In this document: piece by piece, positions 1 through 11,250 of the stretch | How the letters are laid out: every line of letters begins with the position of its first letter | Position numbering within the stretch: position 1 is the stretch's first letter | NCBI RefSeq assembly: GCF_030272615.1 | Contig: NC_081414.1 | Span: forward strand, 53,339,636-53,403,635 | Direction of reading: 5' to 3' | DNA: 64,000 nucleotides | Source: Cryptomeria japonica | Lineage: Eukaryota > Streptophyta > Pinopsida > Cupressales > Cupressaceae | Translations under genes and position numbers: made by a program | The notes under the pieces: model-generated | The model's input: only the letters and a program-made list of their open reading frames with translations | Databases searched by the model: none | Told to the model about the DNA's origin: nothing

Positions 1-10
1 GATTCAATTC

Positions 11-792
11 TGATGCAAGAGAACCCCCGATTCTTGGCAATCTTGCATCAACCATAAAAATTTCTTTTCAGTTTGTTTCTTGTTTTTCAATTTCAACATT
101 TCTTTCTATATTTTCTTGCTTTTGCTCACCGAATCTTGCGGAGCTGGATTTTACTTGTAAACATGATTATCTTCCTTATTCCTGAACCATGGGACGTTTG
201 TATCTTTTTTCGGCAAGTTATCAATTCCGGATTTCGAGATAGTTTTCTGGCTTAGAACACCAAAACCGCTTAGACCTATTTTCTATTGGCGAATCTTGTA
301 GATCCTTTCCTTAGCTTGCGGAGCCCTAGTTTATTATTTCCAGCATTTCTTGGCATGTGGCTGACCTTCCCTCCAATCCTCACTTCTTCCTTTGGATTTT
401 TCAGAGGATTTCATTGGCGAAGGCCAACCTAGTAGTTTTACACGTTTCATCATGTTCATCATTGTTTGATTCTTCTTGGGTCGATCGAACCCCTCTAGAC
501 CATATAAATCAATGTAATTTAGCTTGTAATAACAAGTTGTTAGAACCAAAAAGATCCATCTTGAGGTTAAGAGGTCCGATATTGACCAAGACTGTAATTG
601 AGCATGTTTGTATCAAGCTAGTGAGTCGAATCTTGTAGCCTGCATGTTATCGGTAGATTGTAATAGTTTTTCATGATATAATCAATTAGTTCCACATTGC
701 CTCCATCATCTTTTCTTTCTTTCATTGTGTTTACTCTTGCTTCACAGTCTAGATAGATATCATTAAGGTCCCTCCTAACTGTGAATGTACCA
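11..792 (+). repeat. 5' LTR of the gypsy element
   Basis: It begins TGATGCAAGAG and ends in CA two bases before the primer-binding site. It matches the split copy at 6587-6713 plus 11251-11910 over its whole length, with many substitutions. Small open frames inside it (73-255, 357-638) are not conserved genes. Confidence 0.88.
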
Positions 793-794
793 AG

Positions 795-806
795 TGGTAT
801 TAGAGC
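795..806 (+). other. Primer-binding site of the gypsy element
   Basis: TGGTATTAGAGC, one base from the usual plant initiator tRNA-Met complement TGGTATCAGAGC. It lies two bases after the 5' LTR, where minus-strand DNA synthesis would be primed. Confidence 0.85.
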
Positions 807-902
807 AAGATTTCCTTCTTGAGATTGCGTTGTCCTGAAGATTTTTGTTGTGGGGTGGCCAATTGTGGATCCAACCTACAGCTGCAAAGGATTAGCGTGA
901 AG

Positions 903-1639
903 ATGGTGCGAAGAGGAAATAGGAATGGTGGAGTGCAGGGGAATGCAGACCCTGTTGTGATGGAAATGTTTAGAGGAATTGCAACCCAATTGGAAGTTAT
1001 TGAAACAACCCAGAGAAGAGGCCAACATATTGAAGATGTGAGCAAAGATGAGGGAGAAGAGGCACCTGCAGAACAAGTAGAAAGTCCATCAATGATCATT
1101 CCAAATGAGGAAAGGTTCTTGAGGGGTTTGAGTAGGGAAAACACCAAACCACATTTTACCCCACCAGAGTATGATGGTAAGTTGGATTTAGATGAACTAA
1201 TAGATTGGATCTCGGAGATGGAGAAGTATTTTTATTTTGAAGGCACTGCGGAAGAAAGAAAGGTGAAATATGCCTATACTAGGTTGAAAGGTCATGCATC
1301 TCTTTAGTGGGGACATTTTCAAGTTGATAGACAAAGAAGAGGCAAAGAGAAGATCAAATCATGGGAGCAGATGGTTGCCAAGTTGAAATCAAAATTTATG
1401 CCAACTGATTACCAAGTAAATATGTTCCTAAAGTTACAGAAATTGAAGCAAAAATAATCAAGTGTGAAGGAGTATACTGAATAATTCTACAAGTTGAATA
1501 TCAGATCCGTACATGTTGATGATAAGGTTTTGGAAAATATGACAAAAGACAAGAGAAGAGATTATTTAAAGGAACTTGCTTCAAGTGCGGAGGAGGACAT
1601 CATTGTTTTGAATGTAAGAAGGGAGAGAATACTAGAAGA
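903..1639 (+). pseudogene. Gypsy gag (capsid/nucleocapsid), broken
   Basis: The first good start is the ATG at 903, about 100 bp after the primer-binding site. The frame runs to a TAG at 1305. It includes a segment typical of plant gypsy Gag (near 1160-1300: PPEYDGKLDLDELIDWISEM). After the stop the same frame continues with a recognisable capsid region (1308-1560). A degenerate CCHC knuckle (CFKCGGGHHCFEC) can be read near 1578-1620 in another frame, one residue short of the standard spacing. Gag would form the particle and package the RNA. The stops and frame change make this copy inactive. Confidence 0.75.
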
Positions 1640-2458
1640 ATGACATTGGTGGAAGAAGACCCCACCAGATCAGCTATCAAACCAGAAGATGGAGAACTAT
1701 TGATGATGAGGAGAGATTTGAATCATATCAGAGAGGATGAGGAACCCTTGCAAAAGAGAAATTTGTTCAAGACCAGATGTAAGGTATCTAGTAAGTGTTG
1801 TAAAGTAGTTATTGATAGTGGTAGTTCAGATAATCTTATGTCAGAAGAGATTGTGAATAAATTGAAGTTGGAAAGATTGAAACACCCTAAGCCTTATAAA
1901 ATAGCATGGATCTAGGATGATCATAAGATATTAGTAAGTGAATAATTCTTGGTGAAATTGAAAATTGGAAACTATCATGATGAAGTTTTGTGTGATATTA
2001 TGCCTATGGATATTTGTCATATTTTGGGTGCAAGACCTTGGCAGTTTGATAGACAAGTAATACATGATGGGAGAAAGAATATATACACTATTGTTGCAAG
2101 TAGGATGATGCAAACCTCACTACCCTTAGAGGAGCCCTAGAAAAATCAAGTATGTCTGAATGCTAGAATCCATTTGGTAGATGGAAGGACATTCTAGGAT
2201 GGAATGAGACATGAGAACATGTGTTTTGCCTTAGTTCCTAATAAGACTGAGAATGTGGAGCATGAAGAACAACCAAAGGAGATAAAGGATTTGCTAATAG
2301 AGTATGAAGACATCATTTCAGATAATGTCCGTGATGGATTACCACCTGTAAGGAGTATCAGTCATTACATGGACTTGATTCCCAGAGCTAGTTTGCCTAA
2401 CAAATCTGCACACCGGATGAAACCAACAGAGAATGAGGAGCTGGACATACAAGTGTAG
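1640..2458 (+). pseudogene. Gypsy pol, aspartic protease and linker, broken
   Basis: The frame contains VIDSGSSDNLMSEEIV (about 1807-1854). This is the D-S-G active-site motif of a retropepsin followed by the N-L-[MI]-[SA] context seen in plant gypsy proteases. A linker then leads to the start of reverse transcriptase, with a DLIPRASLPNK-type segment near 2370-2405. In-frame stops fall at about 1912, 2138 and 2456. The frame matches the downstream RT, so protease and RT were one polyprotein. Confidence 0.7.
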
Positions 2459-2461
2459 GAT

Positions 2462-5100
2462 TAATTGAAGAAAGGTTTTATCAGAGAAACTTTGAGTCCT
2501 TATGTAGTACCATCCATGTTAGCACCTAAGAAGAATGGAGAATGGAGGATGTGTACCAATTCCAGAGCAATAAAAAAGATCATAGTGAAGTACCATTTTC
2601 CTTTGCCTAGGATGGATGACGTAATGGATTGCTTAAGTGGAGCCAAATACTATACCAAGATAGACTTGAAGAGTGGATATTGTTGGCACAACCAGTTCAT
2701 CAGTTAGTATTGTCATTGATGACCAACACTTACTGGTGAATAAGGCCAAGCTCATAAGCAAGAAGGTGTGGTAAACCTCAATGATTTACTCATGGCTACA
2801 AATAGTATAGAGGATTCAGTGCTTCCCTAATATGCATCATTGACATACTTAAGCAGTGTGTTGATTGAAGACTAATCGGTTGAAGGATAAACTAAGTAGC
2901 TGACCGGTCAGTCAAGCATCCTATAGGTGTTGAGATTAGTTTCTTAAACAAATAGTTGAAATGATGATGTGGTCACAAGAGATGACTCAAATTGCAGTTT
3001 AGCAGTCTTATGCATGACCAGAACAATCTGGACAAACATGTGATCAGTCTAGTTGATGATCAGTGACTAGTGGCAAAAGATAAAGAGTTACACCAGAGAT
3101 ACAGGTTGAAGAATGCTATCCACCAAGAATCTCAGAGTAGTGACCAGTAAGCTAGATACGATGACCAAAGGTGAGTCATTGATGGTGAGATATCATCAAA
3201 ACAAACTGCTAGTGAAGTCTACAACAGTTAACAACTAGTTAATCTACCAAGTGTTAGGTGTAAACTAATTTAGGAATCAACACGTATGTGTCGGCAAAAC
3301 ATGGTATAAAGGTTTTTGACGAAAACCAAAAAGTTCGATCTTAAAATTGCTAAGTGCAATATTGAAGAGAGGTAATCCAACAAAGTGAGAAGAGTGTAGA
3401 ACTGCTAAGTGAATAGCAACATGGTGAAGAGAGTGTGTAGATCTTAGATAGTGTGAAGAGTAGAGAAAGAATGCAGAGCACCAGTAGAGTGCAAAGAAAG
3501 TGAAATGTAGAGCACCAATAGAGTGTAGAACAAGTGAAATGAAAAGAACTAGTAGAGTGCAAAGCAAGTGTAATCGATGGTCGAAACAAAGAGCTTCGAT
3601 TGGATATAATTAAGCTAAGAGTAGCTACTATAGCAGATCATTCTCTCTATTGTTTTCTAATAACTACAATAGAAAAATCCCTTAACAGGATGGACTTTAA
3701 TGGGTCCCTTTGTAAAATCCCTTAACCCGATGACATCTTAATTGATGATCCTAAGTCCTTTAACAAGGATACATCTAATAGGGTAAAGGTTCTAATAGGT
3801 CTTAAAGAAAATCCCTTAATTGGGTGGCACCTAACAATTTCTTTGTAATCTCCTAACAGGGATGGCTCCTCACCGAGCGTACTCCAGAAGAGTGCAAATT
3901 TTGTAAGTTTCTACTCACACTGTGGTTTTATCCCATTTGGGTTTCCACGTGATAACTCTTGGTAGTCATGTGTGTTTTATTTTATGTGTGGATGTTTCTT
4001 ATTAATGCTTCTTATACTGATAAGTGTTAAGTTTAAATAGAAACTTTGATTAAGGTTAAATCTGGTAAAAAACTAGTATAGTGTTGATTCACCCCTCCCC
4101 TCTTAGCACTAGTTGGGACTAACAGATATCATCAGATTGGAATAAGAGAAGGAGATTAATGGAAGACAACATTCAAGACAAATGAAGAATTATATGAATG
4201 GTTGGTGATGCCTTTTGTGTTGACTAATGCACTAAGTACTTTCATGAGATTGATGAATGAGGTATCGAAGAAATTCTTGGGTAAGTTTGTTATTGTGTAT
4301 TTGGATGACATTCTGATTTTCAATAAGAAAAAAGAGGATCATTTGTTGTATTTAAGATAAGTTTTGTAGAGATCAAGAGATGAGAAGTTGTTGATAAATC
4401 TTAAGAAGTGTAATTTCATGAAGAAAGAGTTAGTCTATTTGGGAATTGTGATATCTGTGGATGGATTGAAGATGGACCTTGAGAAGGTAAGAGAAATTAT
4501 TGAATGGACTATACCAGAAAGAATTGGGGAGGTTAGATCATTTCATGGATTGACTAGTTTCTACTAGAAGTTTATCAGGAATTTCAGTTCAGTTTATATC
4601 CCTATGACTGAGATAATGAGAGGAGATAGGGAAGAATTAAAATAGACAACCAGAGCAAATATGAGTTTTGAAATGTTGAAGTAGAAGATGATTGAGAAGC
4701 TTGTGTTAGCTTTACCCGATTTCAACAAAGTATTTCAATTGGACTCTCATACAAGTGGGAATGCAATTAGAGCCATGTTAAGTCGGGAAGGAAGAGAAGT
4801 AGCTTATTTCAATTAGAATTTGAATGATGCAAGAAGGAGATATTCAATGTATGATCAAGAATTTTATGCCATAGTTCAAGCTTTGAAAAATTGAAGACAT
4901 TACCTTTTGGCTAAGGAGTTTGTGTTGTATACCGATCATCAAGCCTTGTAGTATTTGAATAGTCAGAGTAAGTTAAATCAAAGACATGTGAGATGGGTAG
5001 AATTCTTCCAGAGTTAGACCTTTGTGTTGAAGCATAGAAGTGGAAAGTCAAACAAAGTTATTGATGCATTGTTTAGGAGGAATCTGTTGATAGAGATGAG
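2462..5100 (+). pseudogene. Gypsy pol, reverse transcriptase and RNase H, interrupted
   Basis: Fingers and palm motifs are visible: KGFIRE, PKKNGEWRMC, a degenerate R-A-[IL] motif, YYTKIDLKSGY. They stop at the solo LTR inserted at 2681 and resume at 4130 with the H-Q-I-[GR]-I motif. The catalytic YLDD is intact at 4298-4309. RNase H follows (LDSHTSGNAI near 4741, YSMYDQEFYAI near 4848, YTDHQAL near 4930). Several stops lie in frame: SFY-stop-KFI near 4566, FN-stop-NLN near 4815, and one after HQAL near 4950. Removing the insertion restores one frame. Confidence 0.85.
2681..4124 (+). mobile_element. Solo LTR (copia-type), TSD GATAT, inside the gypsy RT
   Basis: It starts TGTTGGCACAACC and ends GGGACTAACA. 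GATAT is present at both 2676-2680 and 4125-4129. Removing the 1444 bp plus one TSD rejoins the RT codons for the conserved K-S-G-Y-H-Q motif. No coding capacity or second LTR is present, so it is a solo LTR left by LTR-LTR recombination. Its last 500 bp carry the module shared with the other copia LTRs here, including ATTTGGGTTTCCACGT at 3935-3950 and GATTCACCCC near 4086. Short purine-rich repeats at 3370-3570 create spurious open frames on the minus strand. Confidence 0.93.
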
Positions 5101-6350
5101 AGTGATAGTGTTATAATTTGAAGAGTTGAAGACCTTGTATGATGATGACCTTGATTTTGTAGAACCTTGTCAATCATGTAGAGCACCAATTATGGCAGAT
5201 AGAAGTAAGTGGTTGAATTATTTCATTTAGAATGGGATGTTATTCAGAGGAGTTTAGTTGTGCATACCTAAGAGTTCTATGAGGGAGAATTTAATAAAGG
5301 AGAAGCATATTGGAGGATTAGCTGGACACTTTGGTGTTGACAAAATAGTAGTCTTGATGAGTGAACATTATATTTGGCCTCAAATTCATAAGGATGTTAG
5401 GAAATTTGTGCAAAGCTATAGAGTTTGTCAGGTTGCAAAAGGTAGTAGTTAGAATTTGGGATTGTACAAGCCTTTGGTAGTACCAGAGAGACCTTGTGGG
5501 GACATAAGCATGGGTTTCATACTTGGGTTACCTAAGACATAAAGGGGGAATGATTCTATATTTGTGATGGTGGATGGATTCTCAAAGATGGCTCATTTCA
5601 TACCTTATAATAAGACATCAGATGCAGTACATGTTGCGGACCTATTTTTCAAGGAGGTAGTGAGATTGCATGGATTACCTAAGAGCATAGCTTCAGACAG
5701 GGACACTAAGTTTGTTGGTTATTTTTGGAGAACACTTTGGAAGAAGATGAAGCCATATTTGAAATCTAGTTCTACATTTCATCCATAGACTGATGGATAG
5801 ACAGAGGTAGTAAACTGGAGTTTGGGAAATTTGTTGAGATGCTTAGTTGGAGAGAAGACTAGAAGTTGGGATTTCATTCTTGCCCAAGCAGAGTTTTCTT
5901 ATAATAATTCAATGAATAGGAGTACCAGAAGAACACCTTTTGAGGCTGTTATTAGAACAAACCCTAGAGGTATATCAAAATTGAGAGATATTAGTAATGA
6001 AGACAAGCAGAGTGCAGAAGCAAAAGAATTTGCAAATCACATGAAGGCCTTACATATTTGGGCTAAACAATAATTGGAGGATATGAATAACAAGTATAAG
6101 GAGAAAGAAGATGAGAAGAGAAGAGATAAGAAATTTGAAGTTGGCAATGAAATGATGGTGTACCTTAGAAAATAAATATTTCCAGTTGGAACCTATAACA
6201 AGTTGCAGATGAGAACATTTGGACCTTGTAAGATTTTGAGGAAATTCAGTTCCAGAAATGCATATGAAGTCGAGTTACAAGAGAGTATTTTACCTATATT
6301 CAGCATTACAGATCTACATCTGTATCATGATTGGAATTCAGTGAAGACAA
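5101..6350 (+). pseudogene. Gypsy pol, integrase, broken
   Basis: The HHCC zinc finger region is readable at 5306-5452 (HIGGLAGHFG... CQVAKGSS). The core follows: D in [14 protein letters not shown] (about 5570) and D in [10 protein letters not shown] (about 5690). In the block just before the catalytic-Glu region (about 5780-5820), both glutamines expected in the H-P-Q-T-D-G-Q-T-E signature are TAG and the next arginine is TGG. The C-terminal part with an FGPCKILRK-type segment continues to about 6350. The protein would insert the cDNA. This copy cannot be made as one product. Confidence 0.82.
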
Positions 6351-6354
6351 TATT

Positions 6355-6545
6355 GTAGACTTGGACAAGAAGTTGCCCTGGAAGGAATCAGATCAGATTG
6401 AAGACATTTTAGACAGTAGGATTGGGCGTAGTACCTATAGCAGTTAGTATAAGGAATATCTTGTGAAATGGAAGGACAAACTAGTTGAAGATTTGTCTTG
6501 GATTTCTCATGCAGAGGTGTACCACCTTATTTTTCCTCTGACCCC
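6355..6545 (+). pseudogene. Gypsy pol C-terminus, chromodomain-like segment
   Basis: In a different frame from the integrase, the sequence reads YKEYLVKWKDKLVEDLSWIS (6448-6507) with an acidic D-x-I-E-D-I-L-D segment before it. The YLVKWKG...E[DN]xxWE pattern is that of the chromodomain at the C-terminus of chromovirus integrases, thought to direct insertion to modified chromatin. One in-frame TAG lies just before YKEY. The frame change means an indel between integrase and this domain. Confidence 0.7.
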
Positions 6546-6713
6546 AACAAAGTGAGGGAATCACTTTTTCAACAACCTCAGATGTCTAATGCAGGAGTAT
6601 CCCTAGTTCTTGGCAATCTTGCATCAACCAAAAATATTTCTTTTTAGTTTGTTTCCTATTTTGCAGTTTCAACATTTCTTTTTGCATTTTCTTGCTTTTT
6701 CTAATTGGATGTT

Positions 6714-9700
6714 TGTAATGCCCCTACCCTAGTCGGACTTGTAAAACCCGTTTGACCTTGGTGACTTCCTATGTGGCATTCTTGAATGGTAGGTTAACCA
6801 TGATGCAATGTGTAGTTTAGATAATATAAATAATTGTGCATACTTATTGCTGTGCTCTTGCATCGATTCTTGTGTAAAGGTAATTGTTTCCTAACTCTTG
6901 TGATAAATCTCGAGCTAACGCCTTCATTGAATATGTATATGTATATGTATGCTTGCGTGATTCATGGGTGCAGGAGATTGCAGGTACAACACCGCCTAGG
7001 GCGAGGTTCATCTCCTTCGGGATTCGCAGGTTTGAGTAAACCTCCTCCATCCTTAGAATTCGGATTTGGGGGTCATAAAAATCTCGTCTTGCCATAGCCA
7101 TGGTCAAGTGAGCATCGTGTTTGGTTTGTGGGGCCTTCTTTTCATTGGGTTGCGTGTTGTGTGATTTGGTGGACTTCCTCAATTTGCGTGCCTTGCGCAG
7201 GGTCAGTGGAGTTTGTTATCCTAAGTATTTAATTCAATTTAATGAGTAGATGTACGCATTAGTAATTTAGAAATTTAAATAGGTAGTTTCTTTTATATGA
7301 TTAATCATTAATTTAAAGAGACCGCTTTAATTATAATTGTAGCAAGCTTAAAGCATTTAAATTGAAATAATGTGTTCATTTACACATTAGTAGTTGAGAA
7401 AATTAGAATAAATAGATTTCTTTCATGAGATTAGTCATTTATTAAAAAGGTCGCTTTATTATGTTATAGCAAGTTAATTTAATAGTTAATTTTAAAATAA
7501 CGAATTCAATGAGTTATGCGTTTTAGAAAGGAAGGATTTAAAGTCATTTGGGAAATAGAAATAAATTAATCATTTTCGCATTTTGGAAAAAAAAAAAAAA
7601 GGGGTAAATTTTATTATTTAAAGGAAATTATTCTTTTTACTTGTAAAGTTGATATAGTATAAAGGATTGATTTTTGGAAATTTAAATTAATTTAAATACC
7701 TTACCCTTGTTAATAGTTCAAAATATAAATGTTGGCTAAAGTAATATGGAGAAATTAAAATTAGAATTAAATAAGAAATAGAAGCATTTTAATTTTAAAT
7801 AAGAAAAGCGAATAAGATGTATTGAATAATGGAAAGGAATGATTTCCATTTTTCATTTTCTTTTATTTTAAAATTAAATGCCTAATTTCAAAATTGAAAA
7901 TTAGGTCAAAAAATGGGGTTTCTCATTTAACCTAGTTTTTGAAATATTTTTGGGGGTTCTTTCTTTTGGTGACCTGTTTTGGAAAAAAAATGGAGATGGG
8001 GGAATTTTGGAGAAAATGGAGTTTTGCTTTGAGTTGCAGGTGGAGCTCTCCTTCAAGTCTTGCCCGAAATGCGTTGTGAGGTAGGGTTCCAACCTACCCT
8101 TTTATTTATTTGTTGGATCAAAAAAAAATTGGTGTTCAAATGCTCTCCATGAAATACTGGAAAAAGTAATGATAATGCCCATGAATGTCTTTAAGATTTA
8201 GTTTCAGTTTTGAAAGCTTGGTTGTTCTTGGATTCAAGATTTGTCATGGCTTCTTGGACATTTTGAAAGGAGAAAATCTTCCATTCTTTGCTTAAACATT
8301 CAAAAAAAAAAAGGAGAAGCTGTTAAAAACCCCTTTTGTTTGACTGTAAATACAAAAAAAAAAAGTGTATCAAAACTATTGTTTTCATGGCTACATTGTC
8401 CATGTTTATTGTTCTTTTTTTAAAAAAAATAAAAAAAATAATTATCAAATGGGGCGTTAGGGTTTGGCAGGTGGAGGAGCTGAGGCTCAACTCGCGCCAC
8501 CATTATTTTGCCCCCCCCGCCCTCTCTTCTTCTCCCCGTGGGCTCGCAGATCTTCTGCAACCACATTGTGGTCCACAGGGACCTGCGTCCACAATGTGGG
8601 CCATAAGGAGACCTGCGTCCACAATGTGGGCCGCAGGGAGACCCGTGTCCATACTGTGGGCCGCAGGGAGACTTGCGACCATAGTGTGGCTCGCAGGGCC
8701 TACGTCCACATTGTGGGCCGCAGGAAACCTGCAACCACAATGTGGTTTCGCAGGGCCTGTGTCCACACTATGGGCCGCAGGGACCTGCACCATAGGCCAG
8801 GGTTCCGACAAAGAAAAAAAAAAAATTTTGTTTTAATTTTTTTTTATTTTATATATTTGTTTTTCAGAGAAAAAAAAATATAATATTAACATTTATACAA
8901 TGAAAGAAAACAACAAATACAATGGGATATGATTAAAAGAAGTTGTAATAAAGTTGTAGTAAATCTATTTTAGATAAATTTAGATTTTAGTTGCTATATA
9001 TATATATATAAAATAATGGAGATTGCATATTTCTTTTCAATTTGTAGATTAAATAAAATTTATTAATCTTGGATTAGTAAACTTATATTAATGAACATTT
9101 AAATTTGGAACCCAGTTCTAAAAGGAAAGTAATTTTTGGAAATGAGGTTAAATGATGTTTTTATTTGATTATCTTTGAAATAAAACACTTTTGTTAACAT
9201 TAGATAATATATTTTAACAAGAAGTTTTCTTTTCACGAATAAGTATTGTCTTTCGATTTGAATGATTATGATCATCTGGGAATTTTAGAAATGAAAACTA
9301 AAGTATAGGAGTGTATGGATTATGAATCTAAATTATCTTCGTATATTTTGTTATTACTTCATCGATATGCTAGTAGAATGAATGGAAGTTTGATAATGTA
9401 TCGATTTGGAAAATTTGTAAGTTTAATTTCCGTATTTGCCTTGTTTAAGGTGATGGCAAACCTTGATGTATTTGTTTGGAACCTGTCGTTGTTGAGATTG
9501 GGGCACTTGTTAAGTCTTAGGTCTCTAAATAGAGTACTATTGGGAAATGAACCTTGTACTTTCTTTTAGCATACTCAGTTGGTTCTGCCTCTACGTGGAA
9601 GTCAATTACGATTTATGGTCCAAAGTGGTCATTTGTATACTGGTTGTGTTCGCATAAGTGGCAAAGATGTAAAAGACATGTAATTATGTATTCCTAACTA

Positions 9701-11250
9701 TATTAAATGCCAGAGGGGTCTTGCAGTTGAGCAGACCCGGAGATGTAGCCCTTTAGGGGTGAACTCCGAGATCATATTTGTGTTATGCGATGTGTTTAGC
9801 CTCCTTTGTTTCATGCTTTAAGTTATCATGTATGGTTGTTATCTTGTATAAGTGTATGGCGGAAATTTAATGAGTTTAAATCAAAGTGCATAAAATTATT
9901 CATCTTGATAAATGCAGTAATCAGGTTCATAAAACATTGTAAGTATGATTATGGTAAAGAATTTTGTTTATGTTAATTAAAGGAAATAATGGTGGAAAGA
10001 GTCTCATTAGGATGCCTTTATTGTTTTAGCTTGATATAAGTTGGTAAATGAATCGAATGTGTATGGGTAACAAAGTTAGAATTAATGTCATAATTTCTAA
10101 ATGTGAAATCTAAAGGATGAACATCATATAGGTATTTACCTCTTTATCTTAGTAAATGAGTATCGCCATGTTAATTATATTTCACTATATTGGATGAATT
10201 TATTTAGTTATTTATGTTGTAATCATAACAAATAATCCTTACCAAAATTAACTTGAAAATGGGGTGAACTCAACTAGTTATCCATGTTATAACCCTATTA
10301 AATGAATTTCTTTATGATTAGCTAAAATTGAACTAAAAGGGGAAGGTTTCAATTAGTTGTTTATATCTTAATCTTAGTAAATGTATCTTTTCATATTAAC
10401 TTCATTTAATTAAAAAGAGTGACACGCAACAAAATAGTTATATTCTAATCCTAATGGAAGAACGTCACTATGAACTTGTATTTTAATCCTATAATGTTGA
10501 ATATCATCTTGCTACCTATATTTTAATTTAAAGGAATAACTCATGTGTTCCTAATACATTTTCACCTTAATGAATTTAGTCCATCTATTAGCATTATTAA
10601 AACTTCGATGAATGAACTCTATGGCTACTTGCATTTTATCCTCCATAAAAGAACTACGACTCATTAGTTGGTTATGCTTGAAATCAAATGAAGGGACCTC
10701 ACTCTATTAATGGAAGTTTAATCCTTAATGAACGAATCTCATCTTATTAACCATACTTTTCATATTTAAGAAAGATATCAAATGTGGGTGGTTATCTTAA
10801 AACCAAATGAATGAACTTCATATATTAATCGCATTGAACCTTAAGGAAGGCCTCTTAAATTAATTAGGTGTTAATGTGCATTGAGTAAATAACCTCACGA
10901 TGGCCTCCTAACCACCCAAAGTAAATGAATGCTTCCTAAAATTCTAAGATGTCAATTCATTGAACATACATATGATCATGTCGAATGCATTATCTCGTAA
11001 TTAAGATATCCAGCTTATCGAAACATTTGACGCGAGTTGAGTTAGGTGTAAGGTTACGTAATCGTGTTGGGAAACTCCTTAGGTTCATTTAGCCTTCCGC
11101 TGTGTTATCTAAGTTTTAGATAACTCCAAATTATCTTAATGTTGTAACTTATTATTAATGCTCTTAATTATTATTTAAAAAAAAAATATTTACACTCTAA
11201 TTGAGTGTTTTTAACTTAAACCCTTTGGGGTTTCCTGGCGGGGTATTACA
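6714..11250 (+). mobile_element. Very long solo LTR, family A (4537 bp), TSD ATGTT
   Basis: The ends are TGTAATGCCCC and GGGGTATTACA, a short terminal inverted repeat with TG...CA. ATGTT flanks both sides (6709-6713, 11251-11255). There is no coding region, primer-binding site or polypurine tract, so this is a single LTR. A TATA-like TATAAATA lies near 6825, about 110 bp from the 5' end. A second copy in reverse orientation (30862-41810) confirms both ends. The interior is AT-rich noncoding sequence with a GC-rich palindromic array at 8551-8800. The frames at 8336-8883 are by-products of that array. Confidence 0.93.
8551..8800 (+). repeat. GC-rich palindromic tandem array, unit about 30 bp, about 8 copies
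   Basis: Units start near 8582, 8612, 8641, 8671, 8699 and 8728, with degenerate edges. Each holds a near-palindrome of the form CCACAATGTGG followed by GCCGCAGGGAG. It lies in an otherwise AT-rich LTR. It is open in all frames on both strands, which explains overlapping spurious ORFs. Confidence 0.85.

Noticed and set aside
3277-3589. Two overlapping open frames on the minus strand
   Set aside because: They lie in purine-rich short repeats of a solo LTR, overlap each other in different frames and have low-complexity Leu/Ser/His-rich products.
8551-8800. Possible CRISPR array
   Set aside because: Units are contiguous tandem repeats without unique spacers, in a plant retroelement LTR. The same holds for 20192-20355 and 39300-40290.
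8336-8883. Four overlapping frames of 100-166 codons on both strands
   Set aside because: The 30-bp array is a multiple of three and low in stops, so every frame stays open; no protein-like conservation.
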